Source: a bacterium (GTDB taxonomy: Bacteria > Myxococcota_A > Bradymonadia > UBA7976 > UBA1532). From it: a DNA stretch of 64,000 bases. Location: positions 1-64,000 of the forward strand of contig JAUHYW010000023.1 in assembly GCA_030426085.1 (NCBI GenBank), given 5' to 3'. The translations under genes and the position numbers were made by a program. The notes under the pieces were generated by a model. It made no database searches. It was not told where the DNA came from and saw only the letters and a program-made list of their open reading frames with translations. Positions 26,007 through 35,247 of the stretch are shown piece by piece (within the stretch, counting starts at the first letter, position 1; each line of letters starts with the position of its first letter).

Positions 26007-29000
26007 ATGACCTGCCATCTGCGCCTCGCGCCGCTCACCCTCGCGCTCGCGGCGTGCCTGGGCGCGCCCGGCTGCATCCCGTTCGGCGCCGAACCCCCGG
26101 CGTGCATCGCGCCGGGCGACTGCCCCGCGGGGCACACCTGCGTCGACGCGATCTGCGTGGCCATCGACGACGGCGCGGTGGACCTCGCGCAGGCACCCGG
26201 CTTCGAGGTGGGCCCGCCGGTGCGGGATCAAGAGGTCGGGGAGCCGACGTGCCGCACGGGCCGGTTCGGCCTGTGCGACCGCGGCCGCTGGGAGCGGGCG
26301 ACCTGCGTCCCGATCTACGAGGCGGGCGAGGTCGAGGAGGGCTGCGAGGCCAACGGCGTCGACGAGGACTGCGACGGCACGGTCGACGAGGGCGCCCGGG
26401 ACATCGGCGGCCCGTGCCCGGCCGACGCCCTCGGCGTCTGCGCCAGCGGCCGCTGGGCGTGCGAGGCCGAGGGCCGGGTGTGCGCGCCCGCCGCTCAGTC
26501 GCCCGAGGTGTGCGACGGGCGGGACAACGACTGCGATGGCCGGAGCGACGAAGGCGAGCTGGAGGGCGAGGGCGAGCGATGCATGATCGGCGGCCTCGAA
26601 GGCGACTGCGCCGACGGCCGCCGGGCCTGCCGGGGCGGCGTGCTGATGTGCGCCCCCGGCGCGCAGAGCGAAGAGGTGTGCGACGGGCGGGACAACGACT
26701 GCGACGGCGACATCGACGACCTCCCCCCGGGCCCGCCGTGCGTACCGGTCGACGCCGAAGGCCAGCCCCTGCGCGGCCTGTGCCACGCGGGCCGCGCGCT
26801 GTGCGCCGCCGGCGCGCTGAGCTGCGTGCCCTGGCTGCCGCCCGTCGAGGGCTGGCAGGCGGCGTGCAACCTGCTCGACGACGACTGCGACGGCCGCTAC
26901 GACGAGGCGGGCGAGCGGCACATCCTCGACGCGCCGCCCGAGGCCCTGCCGTTCGACCCGGCCGACGTCGCCGATCTGTGGGCCGCCGACGACGCCCGGC
27001 CCCCGCCCGCCGAGCCGGCCCTGACCGGGGCCGAGATCCGCCTGGACCGCCGCCCGCCCGATCTGGCCGAAGACGCGTACCTGCCCCACGCCTGCGTCGA
27101 GCGGGCCTGCGCCGCGGCGTGTGACGGCGCGCTCGACGCCGACGCCCACCGGGCCTGCCTGCGGGACGCGGGCTGCCGCGGCGCGCCGGGGGTCACCGCG
27201 TGGGACTGCCGTGAGGACTCGCAGTGCACGGCCGCCGCCTGCGGGCGCGACTTCACCCTCACCGAGGGGCCCGACGCCCGCTGCCGGCCGCTCGAGATCT
27301 GCAACAACGGCGAAGACGACGACGGCGACGGCCTGATCGACGCCAGCGCGGCCGATCCCGACGCCTGCGAGGCCTCCATCGACAGCCGGGGCCAGCCCAA
27401 CATCCTCGGCGGCTGCGCCCCCGGCCAGGACTGTGAGGGCATACCCCCGCTGTCGTCCCCCAACCCCGACGAGTATTGCTGGCCCAACGAAGCCGACTGC
27501 CCGAGGCGGGTGACGCCGAGCTACGACTACGCCATCGACCGGGAGGAGGTCTCGCTGCGGGCCTACCTGCGCTGCGTCGAAGCGGACGCCTGCACCGACC
27601 CCTCGGTGGCGTACTTCGACCGCATCGAAGCGTGGGGCGAGGCGCACCCGGCGGACACGCGCGCGCGCCCAGCGGCTCGACCCCTGGCCGATCAGATGAA
27701 CGTGCACACGACGCCGGTACCGCTCGACGGGCGGGGGCACACCGTCGAAGAGCTGCTCGATCTGCCGGTGACCGGGGTGAGCTGGTGTCAGGCCCGCCAG
27801 TACTGCGCGTGGGCCGGCAAGCGCCTGCCGACCGAGTTCGAGTGGGAGCGGGCCGCCGTGGGCCCCGAGGCCGATCGGCGGCACTACCCGTGGGGTGATC
27901 GCCGGCCGCCCCGGTGCCCGTTGGACGACTGCTGCGCGGCCGAAGACGTCGACCCACCCGCGATCTGCCCGCCGGGGGTCGGGCCCTGCGCCGACGGGGA
28001 CGCCGGGCCCGACGGCATCCGGACCTGGCCTGCGGCCTATGGCATGTTCGAGCCGGACTGCGTCGATCGGTTGGGCAACATCGAGCCGGGCCTGTTCCCG
28101 GTGTGGAGCTTCCCCGCCGGGCAGACCCCCGAGGGCGCGCTCAACATGGCCGGCAACGCCGGGGAGTGGGTCTACGATCGCTACTCGTATCACTACGGGG
28201 CGACGGCTCCGGTCGACCCCATCGGGCCTGCGTGCATGCCCCCGGCCCTCGTGCCGGAGGCCCTGCCAGCGGGCTGGGCGCCGTCCGATTGGGCCCTCGC
28301 GCCCGGCCCCCGGTTGCCCGAACTCCGGGTCTTTCGCGGGGGTATGTTCAAGAACCCGGACTACGTGATCCGCAGCACGAATCGCATGCCGATGTTCGCC
28401 GCGTCGGGGGTCCCCTTCCTCGGCTTCCGCTGCGCCCGCACGCGAGCAGACGAGGGGCTCTGCCTCGCAGCCCTGCCCGGTCAGAACGGGCCCACCCGCG
28501 ACGCGGCCCGCGACCGGATGGCCGACGCCGGTGAGATCGTCCGGGGAGACTGCGCGCCCGACTTCCGGGAGCACCCGCGGGTCGAGCGGGCCATCTGCCC
28601 CGGGGAGGCGGCCGACGGCGCGCCGCTGAACTGCTTCGACGCCCAGCCCGAGTGCGCGGCTGACGACGGGACCCCCCCGCCGAGCTGCGGCGCGTACGTC
28701 CTCAGCAGCCTCCGGGTCGCCACCGACCGCATCGCCCTGCCGCCGGGCGCCGAGCTGCGGGGCGAGGCGGTCGGACTGCTCGACGCCGTCTTCAGCGGCG
28801 CGCTCGCCCCGTCGGGCGGGTCGAGCTACGTCGTGCTGGACCTCGAGCCGGACTTCGGGCTCGCGGACAACGACACCCCGGTGCGCTTCGGGACGGCCTT
28901 CCGCTCCAACGGTCGACTGCGCTGGATCGGGGTCGGCGCCGGGCAGGACTGCGCGCCCGAGCCTGTCGGCGCGCTCGCGCCCCTGGTGAGCGACCTGACG

Positions 29001-29498
29001 TGCTGCGGCGAAGACGCGCGCTGCAGCAATGGCAACCCGATCCAGATCTGCCCGTCCGCCGAGCCGACCACCGGGCGCCTCATGATCACCACCATGCCGG
29101 TGGGGGTCGCGTTCAGCAGCGTCGCCATCTCGATCGAGCGGGGCGAGCTGCGGCCGAACGAAGGCCGGATCCGCAGCGGCGCCCTGGGCTTCTTCATCAA
29201 CCAGCGGGTCGGCGCCGAGGCGTGGTTCGGCGATCCCGCCACGCGGAGCCCGTTCCTCTTCGAGCGTCACATGGGCCTGCAAGCGATGGATCTCTGCCCG
29301 CTCGCCGCCCGCCTGCCCGGCTGCAGCCCCCTGCCCGGCTGCGAGGGCGCCGTGTGCCCCGCCGGCTCGGAAGCCGAGTGCGAAGGCTACTTCCTCCCCT
29401 TCACCTTCGAGGCGGTCCGGCTCGACGTCGCGATCGCCGAGGGGCTGGTCAACGGGCTGGGTGAGATGCAGTGCGCGCCGGTCTGCGCCGACCCCTGA
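26007..29498 (+). CDS. MopE-like and FGE-sulfatase domain lipoprotein
   Basis: An 1163-residue secreted protein with a lipobox-like GAPGC near residue 21 and GGAGG upstream of the ATG. Residues about 60-330 contain four or more MopE-type repeats (GVDEDCDGTVDEG, GRDNDCDGRSDEG, LLDDDCDGRYDE, NGEDDDGDGLIDA), putative calcium sites. Residues about 505-815 form a formylglycine-generating-enzyme/sulfatase-modifying domain (YAIDREEVSLRAYLRC, GVSWCQARQYCAWAGKRLPT, EFEWERAA, LNMAGNAGEWVYD, FRGGMF, FRCAR). Such domains are often non-catalytic in large surface proteins. The last 350 residues form one or two beta-rich domains with paired Cys that I do not recognise. Confidence 0.8.
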   Translation: MTCHLRLAPLTLALAACLGAPGCIPFGAEPPACIAPGDCPAGHTCVDAICVAIDDGAVDLAQAPGFEVGPPVRDQEVGEPTCRTGRFGLCDRGRWERATCVPIYEAGEVEEGCEANGVDEDCDGTVDEGARDIGGPCPADALGVCASGRWACEAEGRVCAPAAQSPEVCDGRDNDCDGRSDEGELEGEGERCMIGGLEGDCADGRRACRGGVLMCAPGAQSEEVCDGRDNDCDGDIDDLPPGPPCVPVDAEGQPLRGLCHAGRALCAAGALSCVPWLPPVEGWQAACNLLDDDCDGRYDEAGERHILDAPPEALPFDPADVADLWAADDARPPPAEPALTGAEIRLDRRPPDLAEDAYLPHACVERACAAACDGALDADAHRACLRDAGCRGAPGVTAWDCREDSQCTAAACGRDFTLTEGPDARCRPLEICNNGEDDDGDGLIDASAADPDACEASIDSRGQPNILGGCAPGQDCEGIPPLSSPNPDEYCWPNEADCPRRVTPSYDYAIDREEVSLRAYLRCVEADACTDPSVAYFDRIEAWGEAHPADTRARPAARPLADQMNVHTTPVPLDGRGHTVEELLDLPVTGVSWCQARQYCAWAGKRLPTEFEWERAAVGPEADRRHYPWGDRRPPRCPLDDCCAAEDVDPPAICPPGVGPCADGDAGPDGIRTWPAAYGMFEPDCVDRLGNIEPGLFPVWSFPAGQTPEGALNMAGNAGEWVYDRYSYHYGATAPVDPIGPACMPPALVPEALPAGWAPSDWALAPGPRLPELRVFRGGMFKNPDYVIRSTNRMPMFAASGVPFLGFRCARTRADEGLCLAALPGQNGPTRDAARDRMADAGEIVRGDCAPDFREHPRVERAICPGEAADGAPLNCFDAQPECAADDGTPPPSCGAYVLSSLRVATDRIALPPGAELRGEAVGLLDAVFSGALAPSGGSSYVVLDLEPDFGLADNDTPVRFGTAFRSNGRLRWIGVGAGQDCAPEPVGALAPLVSDLTCCGEDARCSNGNPIQICPSAEPTTGRLMITTMPVGVAFSSVAISIERGELRPNEGRIRSGALGFFINQRVGAEAWFGDPATRSPFLFERHMGLQAMDLCPLAARLPGCSPLPGCEGAVCPAGSEAECEGYFLPFTFEAVRLDVAIAEGLVNGLGEMQCAPVCADP

Positions 29499-29657
29499 GC
29501 CGGCGTCCGCGGCGGCGGGATGACTGCCCGCCCGCAGCGCCCCGCCCCCTCACCCGCAAGCGGTGTCCCGAGCGCGACATCAGGCCATTTCCCCTTGTCT
29601 CGGGCCGATCTCACCGCCACCCTCGCCCCGCATCGCGTATGACTCGGAGGGGAATAC

Positions 29658-32600
29658 ATGAAGCCCGGATGCTCGTGGTGGTCGGCCGCTCTCGCGGCCC
29701 TTCTGTTCGTCGGCTGCACCGACGATCCCGAACCCGGCGGCGCCGGCGGATCGGGCGGCGGCGACGCGGCCATGGCCGAATGCGAGGAAGACGCCCGCCG
29801 GTGCGCCGGCGACGCGGTCGAGCTGTGCCGCGGCGGCGTGTGGACCGCGCTCGCCGACTGCCCCGGGGCGCAGTTCTGCGAAGACGGCGAGTGCGTCGAG
29901 CCGGTCTGCGAGCCGGACTGCGCCGACCGCGAGTGCGGCGACGACGGCTGCGGGGGCGACTGCGGCCCGTGCGCCGACGGCGGCGTCTGCGTCGCGGGGG
30001 CCTGCGAAGACGCCCCGGCCGCGTGCGGCGACGGCGCCTGCCAGGACGACGAGGACTGCGCCAACTGCCCCGCCGACTGCGGCTGCCCCGAGGGCGAGGT
30101 GTGCGACGCGCCGTCCCGGGCCTGCGCGCCCGCGTGCGTGCCCGACTGCGAAGGCCGGATCTGCGGCAGCGACGGCTGCGACGGCGTCTGCGGCGCCTGC
30201 GACGACGAGCAGCTCTGCATGGACGGCGCCTGCGTCGACGCCCCGCCCGAGTGCGGCGACGGCGTCTGCGAAGAGGGCGAGAGCTGCCTCGGCTGCCCGC
30301 TCGACTGCGGGGTCTGCTGCGGCGACGGGGCCTGCGTGCCCGAGCACGGCGAAGACTGCGCGACCTGCCTCGCCGACTGCTTCTGCGCCGACGACGCGCG
30401 GTGCGACGTGCCGACCCGGGCCTGCGTGCCGGCCTGCACCCCCGACTGCGAAGACCGCGCCTGCGGCGACGACGGCTGCGACGGCGTCTGCGGCGCCTGC
30501 GCGGGCGACCTGATCTGCGACGCCGACGGGGCCTGCGTCGAGCCGCCGGCCGAGTGCGGCGACGGGGCGTGCGCCGACGGCGAGGACTGCGCCAACTGCC
30601 CCGCCGACTGCGGGCAGTGCTGCGGCGACGGCCAGTGCGGGGCGGGCGAGAACTGCGCGACGTGCCCCGTCGACTGCGGCTGCCCCGACGGCGAGTTCTG
30701 CGACCTCGACGCGCGGGCCTGCGCTCCGGAAGAGTGCGCGCCGCAGTGCCAGGGCCGGGTGTGCGGCCCCGACGGCTGCGGCGACGTGTGCGGCGTGTGT
30801 GACGCCGGCGAGCTGTGCGACCCCGACCGCGGGCGGTGCGAGGCGCAATGCGAGCCCCAGTGCGCCGACCGCGCGTGCGGACCCGACGGCTGCGGCGGCA
30901 CCTGCGGCGACTGCGGCCCGGACGAGGACTGCGACGCCGGCCAGTGCGTGCCGGCGTGCGTGCCGGTCTGCAACGCCCGCGAGTGCGGGCCCGACGGCTG
31001 CGGCGGCCTGTGCGGCGCGTGCGCCGACGGCGAGGCGTGCGGCGCCGACGGCCAGTGCCTCGGCGGCGGGCTGGCCTGCGACTGCGCGGCGGACGAGATC
31101 TGCCTCGACGGCGTGTGCCGGCAGCCCGAGCTGATCTGCGGCGAGGACACCCCCGAAGGCCTGTGCGCCAACGGCGAGGACTGCGTCGCCGGGGTGTGCG
31201 TCGACGCCGGGGCCGGCTGCTCGGTCGACAACCCGGGCGGCGTCTGCCCCGCGGGGCTGTTGTGCGTCGGCGGCGCCTGCGAGGCGTTCGACGACGTGGC
31301 GCTGTGCGACGACCGCAACGCCTGCACCGCCGACGCCTTCGACTTCGCCCGCAACGCGTGCGTCAACCCGGCCATCGAGGGCCCGTGCACCGACGGCAAC
31401 GGCTGCACCGCCGACCGCTGCCTCGACGGGGTGTGTGTCAGCGACCCCATCCCCGGCTGCATCCCGCCGCCGACCATCGACCCCTACGTCACCCCGACCA
31501 ACGAGGTCGAGCTGCGGCTGAGCGGCACCAAGCCGGCCGGGGCCGCGGTGACCATCAACGGCGAGGTCGCCGCGCCCGAGAGCCCCGAAGAGATGTGGGC
31601 GGTGACCCTCAACCTCGTGCCCGGAGAGAACGTCTACGTCGTGCGCTCGCTCGACCAGGGCCAGGAGAGCGAGGCGGTCGAGGTGCGGGTGGTCTACGAC
31701 ATCACCCCGCCCAACACCACGATCACCCCCGACGGCGGGGTCTACCTCGACGGCCTGACGGTCACCATCGCCACCGACGAGCCGGCGACGGTCTACTACA
31801 CCACCGACGGCAGCTCGCCCGATGAACACAGCGACCACTTCTTCTCGGTGCGCACGATGCGCATCTTCGACGACACGACCCTGCGGGTGCGGGCGCTCGA
31901 CGAGGCCGGCAACTGGGAAGAGGCGCCCCAGACGGCGGTCTTCGAGATCACCGGCGAGCGCAACCGGTGGCACGTCGGCGCGCCGCTCGCCGAGGCCCTG
32001 ATCCACGCCGCGGTCTCCCAGCACGACGACGGGATCTACGTCGTCGGGGGCTCGGACGGGCAGGCGGCCCAGGCCGGAATCTCCGTCTTCGCGCCGGCCG
32101 AGGAGGCGTGGATGAACCTGCCCGCGCTGCCCCTCGCCCGCTCGCAGGCCGCGTCGATCAACGACGGCGCGCTGTACGTCTTCGGCGGGGAGAACGAGGG
32201 CCTGCCGCTCAACCTCGTCAGCCGCCTGACCGCGGGGGCCGACGGGTGGGAGAACCGCCGCCCGATGCCCTCGACCCGCTTCGGCCTGCGGGCGGTGCAC
32301 CGGGGCGCCCGGGTCTACGTGCTCGGGGGCAAGACCAACGGCGGGGTCGTGGTCGACACCCACGAGGTCTACGACCTGCGCACCGACACCTGGAGCAACG
32401 ACGTCGCCCAGATGCCGCGCCCGCGCTACGCCTTCGCCACCGTGCTCGTCGACGACGACATCTTCGTGGTCGGCGGCGAGGACGAGGACGGCAACCCCAT
32501 CGCCGAGGTCGACGTCTACGACATCGGCGCCGACGCCTGGCGGCAGATCGACCCGCTGCCCACCCCCCGCTCCTTCCTCGGGGCCACCCTCGAGATCAAC

Positions 32601-34106
32601 CGGGGCGCGGTCACCGGCGGCCACACCGGGATCATCGTCAGCGGCGGCCGCGGCGCCGGCGGGCAGCCGACGGCGGTGGTCGAAGAGTACATCGTCGAGG
32701 AGGCCCGCTGGGTCGCCCGCAGCCCCCTGCCCCGCCCCCGCCACGGGGCCGGCGCGGCGACGATCGTGCGGGCCGACGCGCTCGACAGCCAGCGTGGCGA
32801 AGGCTGGCTCATCGGCGGCCAGCTCGGCGGCGAGGGCCTGGCCGGCGACGCCTTGACCGCGAGCACCGCCTACTACACCCACGTACAGGACCACATCCGG
32901 CACCTCGCCCCGCTGCCCGCCGGGCGCTTCATGCACGCCGCCGTCTCGCTCGGCGACCGCATCTACCTGCTCGGCGGCCGGGAGTTCCAGGAGACCACCC
33001 AGGGCTGGGCCTTCGACCCCGAGACCGGCACCTACGACGCCATCGCCGATCTGCCGAGCGCCCAGAACGGGCTGGCGGCGGTCGCGCTCGACGGGCGGGT
33101 GTGGGCCATCGGCGGGGCCAACGCCTTCGGGCTCGCGCTGCCGACCCTGCGCAGCTACGACCCGGTGCTCGACGCCTGGACCGACCACCGCCCGATGCTC
33201 AACGGGCGGCGGGACGCGGTGGCGGTGGTCATCGGCGGCGAGATCCACGTCGTCGGCGGCGACAACAACGGGCCGGTGCAGGCGGTCGAGATCTACGACC
33301 CGCTCACCGACCGCTGGCGCAACGGCCCGCTGCTGCCCGAGGCCCGCGCGGGCGCGGTCGGCGTGGCGTGGCAGGGGCGGCTCTTCATCGCCGGGGGGCG
33401 CAACGCCGACGGGGTCATCCACGGCAACCTGCTCGAGCTGCGCGACGGCCGCTGGCTGTCGACCCAGGTGGGCGCCTTCCCGGTGGCCGACGCGGTCGCC
33501 GGCCTCATCGGCTCGCGCCTCATCGTGATGGGCGGCCGGCAGGTCGGCGACGCGCTCACCGACCGCCACTCCACCTTCGACCTCGACCGGCGGCGCATGG
33601 ACCGCGCGTGGACCCCCGCGACCCGGCTGCTGTTGCCCTACGACCACGCCGCCGCCGTCACCCACAACGGCGAGATCTACGTCTTCGGGGGCAACACCGG
33701 CACCCCGCCGGGGCCCAGCGGGCTGGCCGAGGTCCAGAAGTTCGCCGGGCGCTGCCTCGACGGGGCCCTCGGGCGCTACGAGGGGGGCGACGCGTTCCTG
33801 AACACCGCCGACTTCGGCGGCGGGTGCGGCGCGGGTGACTTCACGGTGGCGCTGCCGCCCAACGACGGCTACGGCAACCACGGGGGCTGCAACACCTTCA
33901 ACGCCTGCGGCGACGCCCGGACGTGCGCCCACTGGGCCTGCCAATACCGGGGCCACGGCCCGGCGGTCTCGTGGCGCGAGGGGGTGTGCACCCGCGACCG
34001 CACCTGCCACCTGTTCCGCGGCAACCCGAACGACATCCAGCTCAACTGGCCCCGGTCGTGCGACATCCCCGTCGCCTATCAGATCGTGTGCCAGGACAAC
34101 GGCTGA
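29658..34106 (+). CDS. Giant Cys-rich, kelch-propeller lipoprotein
   Basis: A 1482-residue lipoprotein (lipobox LFVGC, Cys near residue 20), GGAGGGG upstream of the ATG. Residues about 35-600 are Cys-rich repeats of two types: CxPDCxxRxCGxDGCGGxCGxC and CGDGxCxxGEDCxxCPxDCG. Residues about 610-680 form a beta-sandwich, about 685-765 a chitobiase C-terminal-like module (VYYTTDGSSPDEH), and about 768-1354 twelve kelch motifs (GIYVVGG, LYVFGG, VYVLGG, IFVVGG, IYLLGG, VWAIGG, IHVVGG, LFIAGG, IYVFGG among them), enough for two six-bladed propellers. A C-terminal Cys-rich domain of about 120 residues closes the protein. Probably a cell-surface adhesin or scaffold; the ligand is unknown. Confidence 0.85.
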   Translation: MKPGCSWWSAALAALLFVGCTDDPEPGGAGGSGGGDAAMAECEEDARRCAGDAVELCRGGVWTALADCPGAQFCEDGECVEPVCEPDCADRECGDDGCGGDCGPCADGGVCVAGACEDAPAACGDGACQDDEDCANCPADCGCPEGEVCDAPSRACAPACVPDCEGRICGSDGCDGVCGACDDEQLCMDGACVDAPPECGDGVCEEGESCLGCPLDCGVCCGDGACVPEHGEDCATCLADCFCADDARCDVPTRACVPACTPDCEDRACGDDGCDGVCGACAGDLICDADGACVEPPAECGDGACADGEDCANCPADCGQCCGDGQCGAGENCATCPVDCGCPDGEFCDLDARACAPEECAPQCQGRVCGPDGCGDVCGVCDAGELCDPDRGRCEAQCEPQCADRACGPDGCGGTCGDCGPDEDCDAGQCVPACVPVCNARECGPDGCGGLCGACADGEACGADGQCLGGGLACDCAADEICLDGVCRQPELICGEDTPEGLCANGEDCVAGVCVDAGAGCSVDNPGGVCPAGLLCVGGACEAFDDVALCDDRNACTADAFDFARNACVNPAIEGPCTDGNGCTADRCLDGVCVSDPIPGCIPPPTIDPYVTPTNEVELRLSGTKPAGAAVTINGEVAAPESPEEMWAVTLNLVPGENVYVVRSLDQGQESEAVEVRVVYDITPPNTTITPDGGVYLDGLTVTIATDEPATVYYTTDGSSPDEHSDHFFSVRTMRIFDDTTLRVRALDEAGNWEEAPQTAVFEITGERNRWHVGAPLAEALIHAAVSQHDDGIYVVGGSDGQAAQAGISVFAPAEEAWMNLPALPLARSQAASINDGALYVFGGENEGLPLNLVSRLTAGADGWENRRPMPSTRFGLRAVHRGARVYVLGGKTNGGVVVDTHEVYDLRTDTWSNDVAQMPRPRYAFATVLVDDDIFVVGGEDEDGNPIAEVDVYDIGADAWRQIDPLPTPRSFLGATLEINRGAVTGGHTGIIVSGGRGAGGQPTAVVEEYIVEEARWVARSPLPRPRHGAGAATIVRADALDSQRGEGWLIGGQLGGEGLAGDALTASTAYYTHVQDHIRHLAPLPAGRFMHAAVSLGDRIYLLGGREFQETTQGWAFDPETGTYDAIADLPSAQNGLAAVALDGRVWAIGGANAFGLALPTLRSYDPVLDAWTDHRPMLNGRRDAVAVVIGGEIHVVGGDNNGPVQAVEIYDPLTDRWRNGPLLPEARAGAVGVAWQGRLFIAGGRNADGVIHGNLLELRDGRWLSTQVGAFPVADAVAGLIGSRLIVMGGRQVGDALTDRHSTFDLDRRRMDRAWTPATRLLLPYDHAAAVTHNGEIYVFGGNTGTPPGPSGLAEVQKFAGRCLDGALGRYEGGDAFLNTADFGGGCGAGDFTVALPPNDGYGNHGGCNTFNACGDARTCAHWACQYRGHGPAVSWREGVCTRDRTCHLFRGNPNDIQLNWPRSCDIPVAYQIVCQDNG

Positions 34107-34335
34107 CGCGCCCGCGAGCCGGACTCTCGCGCCCAGCCCGGGCCCCGGGAGGCACCGACCGCGCCGCGGTCGGATCGACCGTCGCCCGGTCAGCCGAGCC
34201 GATCAGCGCGGGCGCCGACCGCCGATGGAGGCCGCGCCGACCTGCGGCGGGCCGCGGGGGCGCGCTCGGCGGCAGGACGTGGGTGATCGCGGCGGCCGGC
34301 CCCTGGCTGCGGGGGAGCCGGGGCGCGGCGGACGC

Positions 34336-34545
34336 GCCACCCGACCCGCTCGGCGGCGAGCCGCGACCGATCGCGGCGTCCGGACGGGCGCCCGGTGAGC
34401 GGATCCACGCTGCGGCCGTCCGGGGCCACCCGCTCAGCAGCGAACCGCGACCGATCGCGGCGGCCGGACGGGCGCCCGGTGAGCGGATCCGCGCTGCGGC
34501 CGTCCGGGGCCACCCGCTCAGCAGCGAACCGCGACCGATCGGCGA
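34336..34545. repeat. 84-bp tandem repeat, about 2.5 copies
   Basis: The decamer CCGCGACCGA recurs at 34361, 34445 and 34529, a period of exactly 84. The two complete units differ at only two positions. The unit includes GCGCCCGGTGAGCGGATCC and GCGGCCGTCCGGGGCCACCC. The third copy decays after CGATCGG. It has the same size class as the 87-bp repeat that follows and the 85-bp repeat at the window start. Confidence 0.85.
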
Positions 34546-34675
34546 GCCCGCCGGGCAGCCCCTCGCGCCGGGCGCGCGCCGCGTCGATCGGCCCGAATCA
34601 CTCGGCGGCCGGTGCAGACCGATCGCCATCGGGGCCGAGTGGCCTTCGACGTCGATGGACGGCGCGCCCGATCGC

Positions 34676-35165
34676 TTCGACTCGGCTTCGATAGCGGGTT
34701 CTCCGGGTCGGGGATCGGTTCGGGGTCGCCTTCGAAGCGATCTCGCCGCGCTCGAGATCGGTTCGACCCGGCTTCGATAGGCACTTCCCCGTATCCACGA
34801 TCGGTTCGGGGGTCGCCTTCGAAGCGACCTCGCCGCGCTCGGGATCGGTTTCAACCGGCCTCGATAGGCACTTCCCCGTATCCGCGATCGGTTCGGGGGT
34901 CGCCTTCGAAGCGACCTCGCCGCGCTTGGGATCGGTTTCAACCGGCCTCGATAGGTACTTCCCCGTATCCACGATCGGTTCGGGGGTCGCCTTCGAAGCG
35001 ACCGCGCCGCGCTCGAGATCGGTTTCAACCGGCCTCGATAGGCACTTCCCCGTATCCGCGATCGGTTCGGGGTCGCCTTCGGAGCGACTTCGCCGCGCGC
35101 GAGATCGGTTTCAACCGGCTTCGATAGGCGTTCACCGCGTCGCCGATCGGTCTGGCTTCGCCTGG
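34676..35165. repeat. 87-bp tandem repeat with two hairpins per unit
   Basis: TTCCCC recurs at 34785, 34872, 34959 and 35046 (period exactly 87), with diverged units at 34699 (TTCTCC) and 35131 (TTCACC), giving about six copies. Each central unit holds two perfect hairpins: GGTCGC / GCGACC around CTTCGAA, and CGGTT / AACCG around TC. The end copies are the most diverged, as in arrays that grow internally. It sits about 80 bases from the old end of the CRISPR array. The whole unit is conserved, so it is not a CRISPR array. Confidence 0.85.
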
Positions 35166-35247
35166 GGGCGGATGCCGGGGCGCGCGGTGTGGAGGCGGCG
35201 CCCTCGCGGCCCGTATCCGGGTTCGATCCCGAGGCGTCCGCGGGCGT

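Larger units (their letters stand above)
34107..35247. other. Gene-free stretch between kelch gene and CRISPR array
   Basis: About 1.1 kb with no gene. The first 230 bases (34107-34335) are unique, very GC-rich DNA in which I see no signal. The rest is two minisatellites, followed by about 80 bases of unique sequence at the leader-distal end of the CRISPR array. Long open frames on both strands (for example 34612-35127 plus and 34042-35028 minus) arise because both units are multiples of three; their translations only repeat the unit. Confidence 0.75.

Noticed and set aside
34042-35127. Long open frames on both strands through the 84- and 87-bp repeats
   Set aside because: They stay open only because the unit lengths are multiples of three; the proteins are repeats of Arg/Ser-rich sequence with no domain and no ribosome binding site.
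34676-35165. The 87-bp repeat as a second CRISPR array
   Set aside because: The complete unit is conserved from copy to copy, with no variable spacers.
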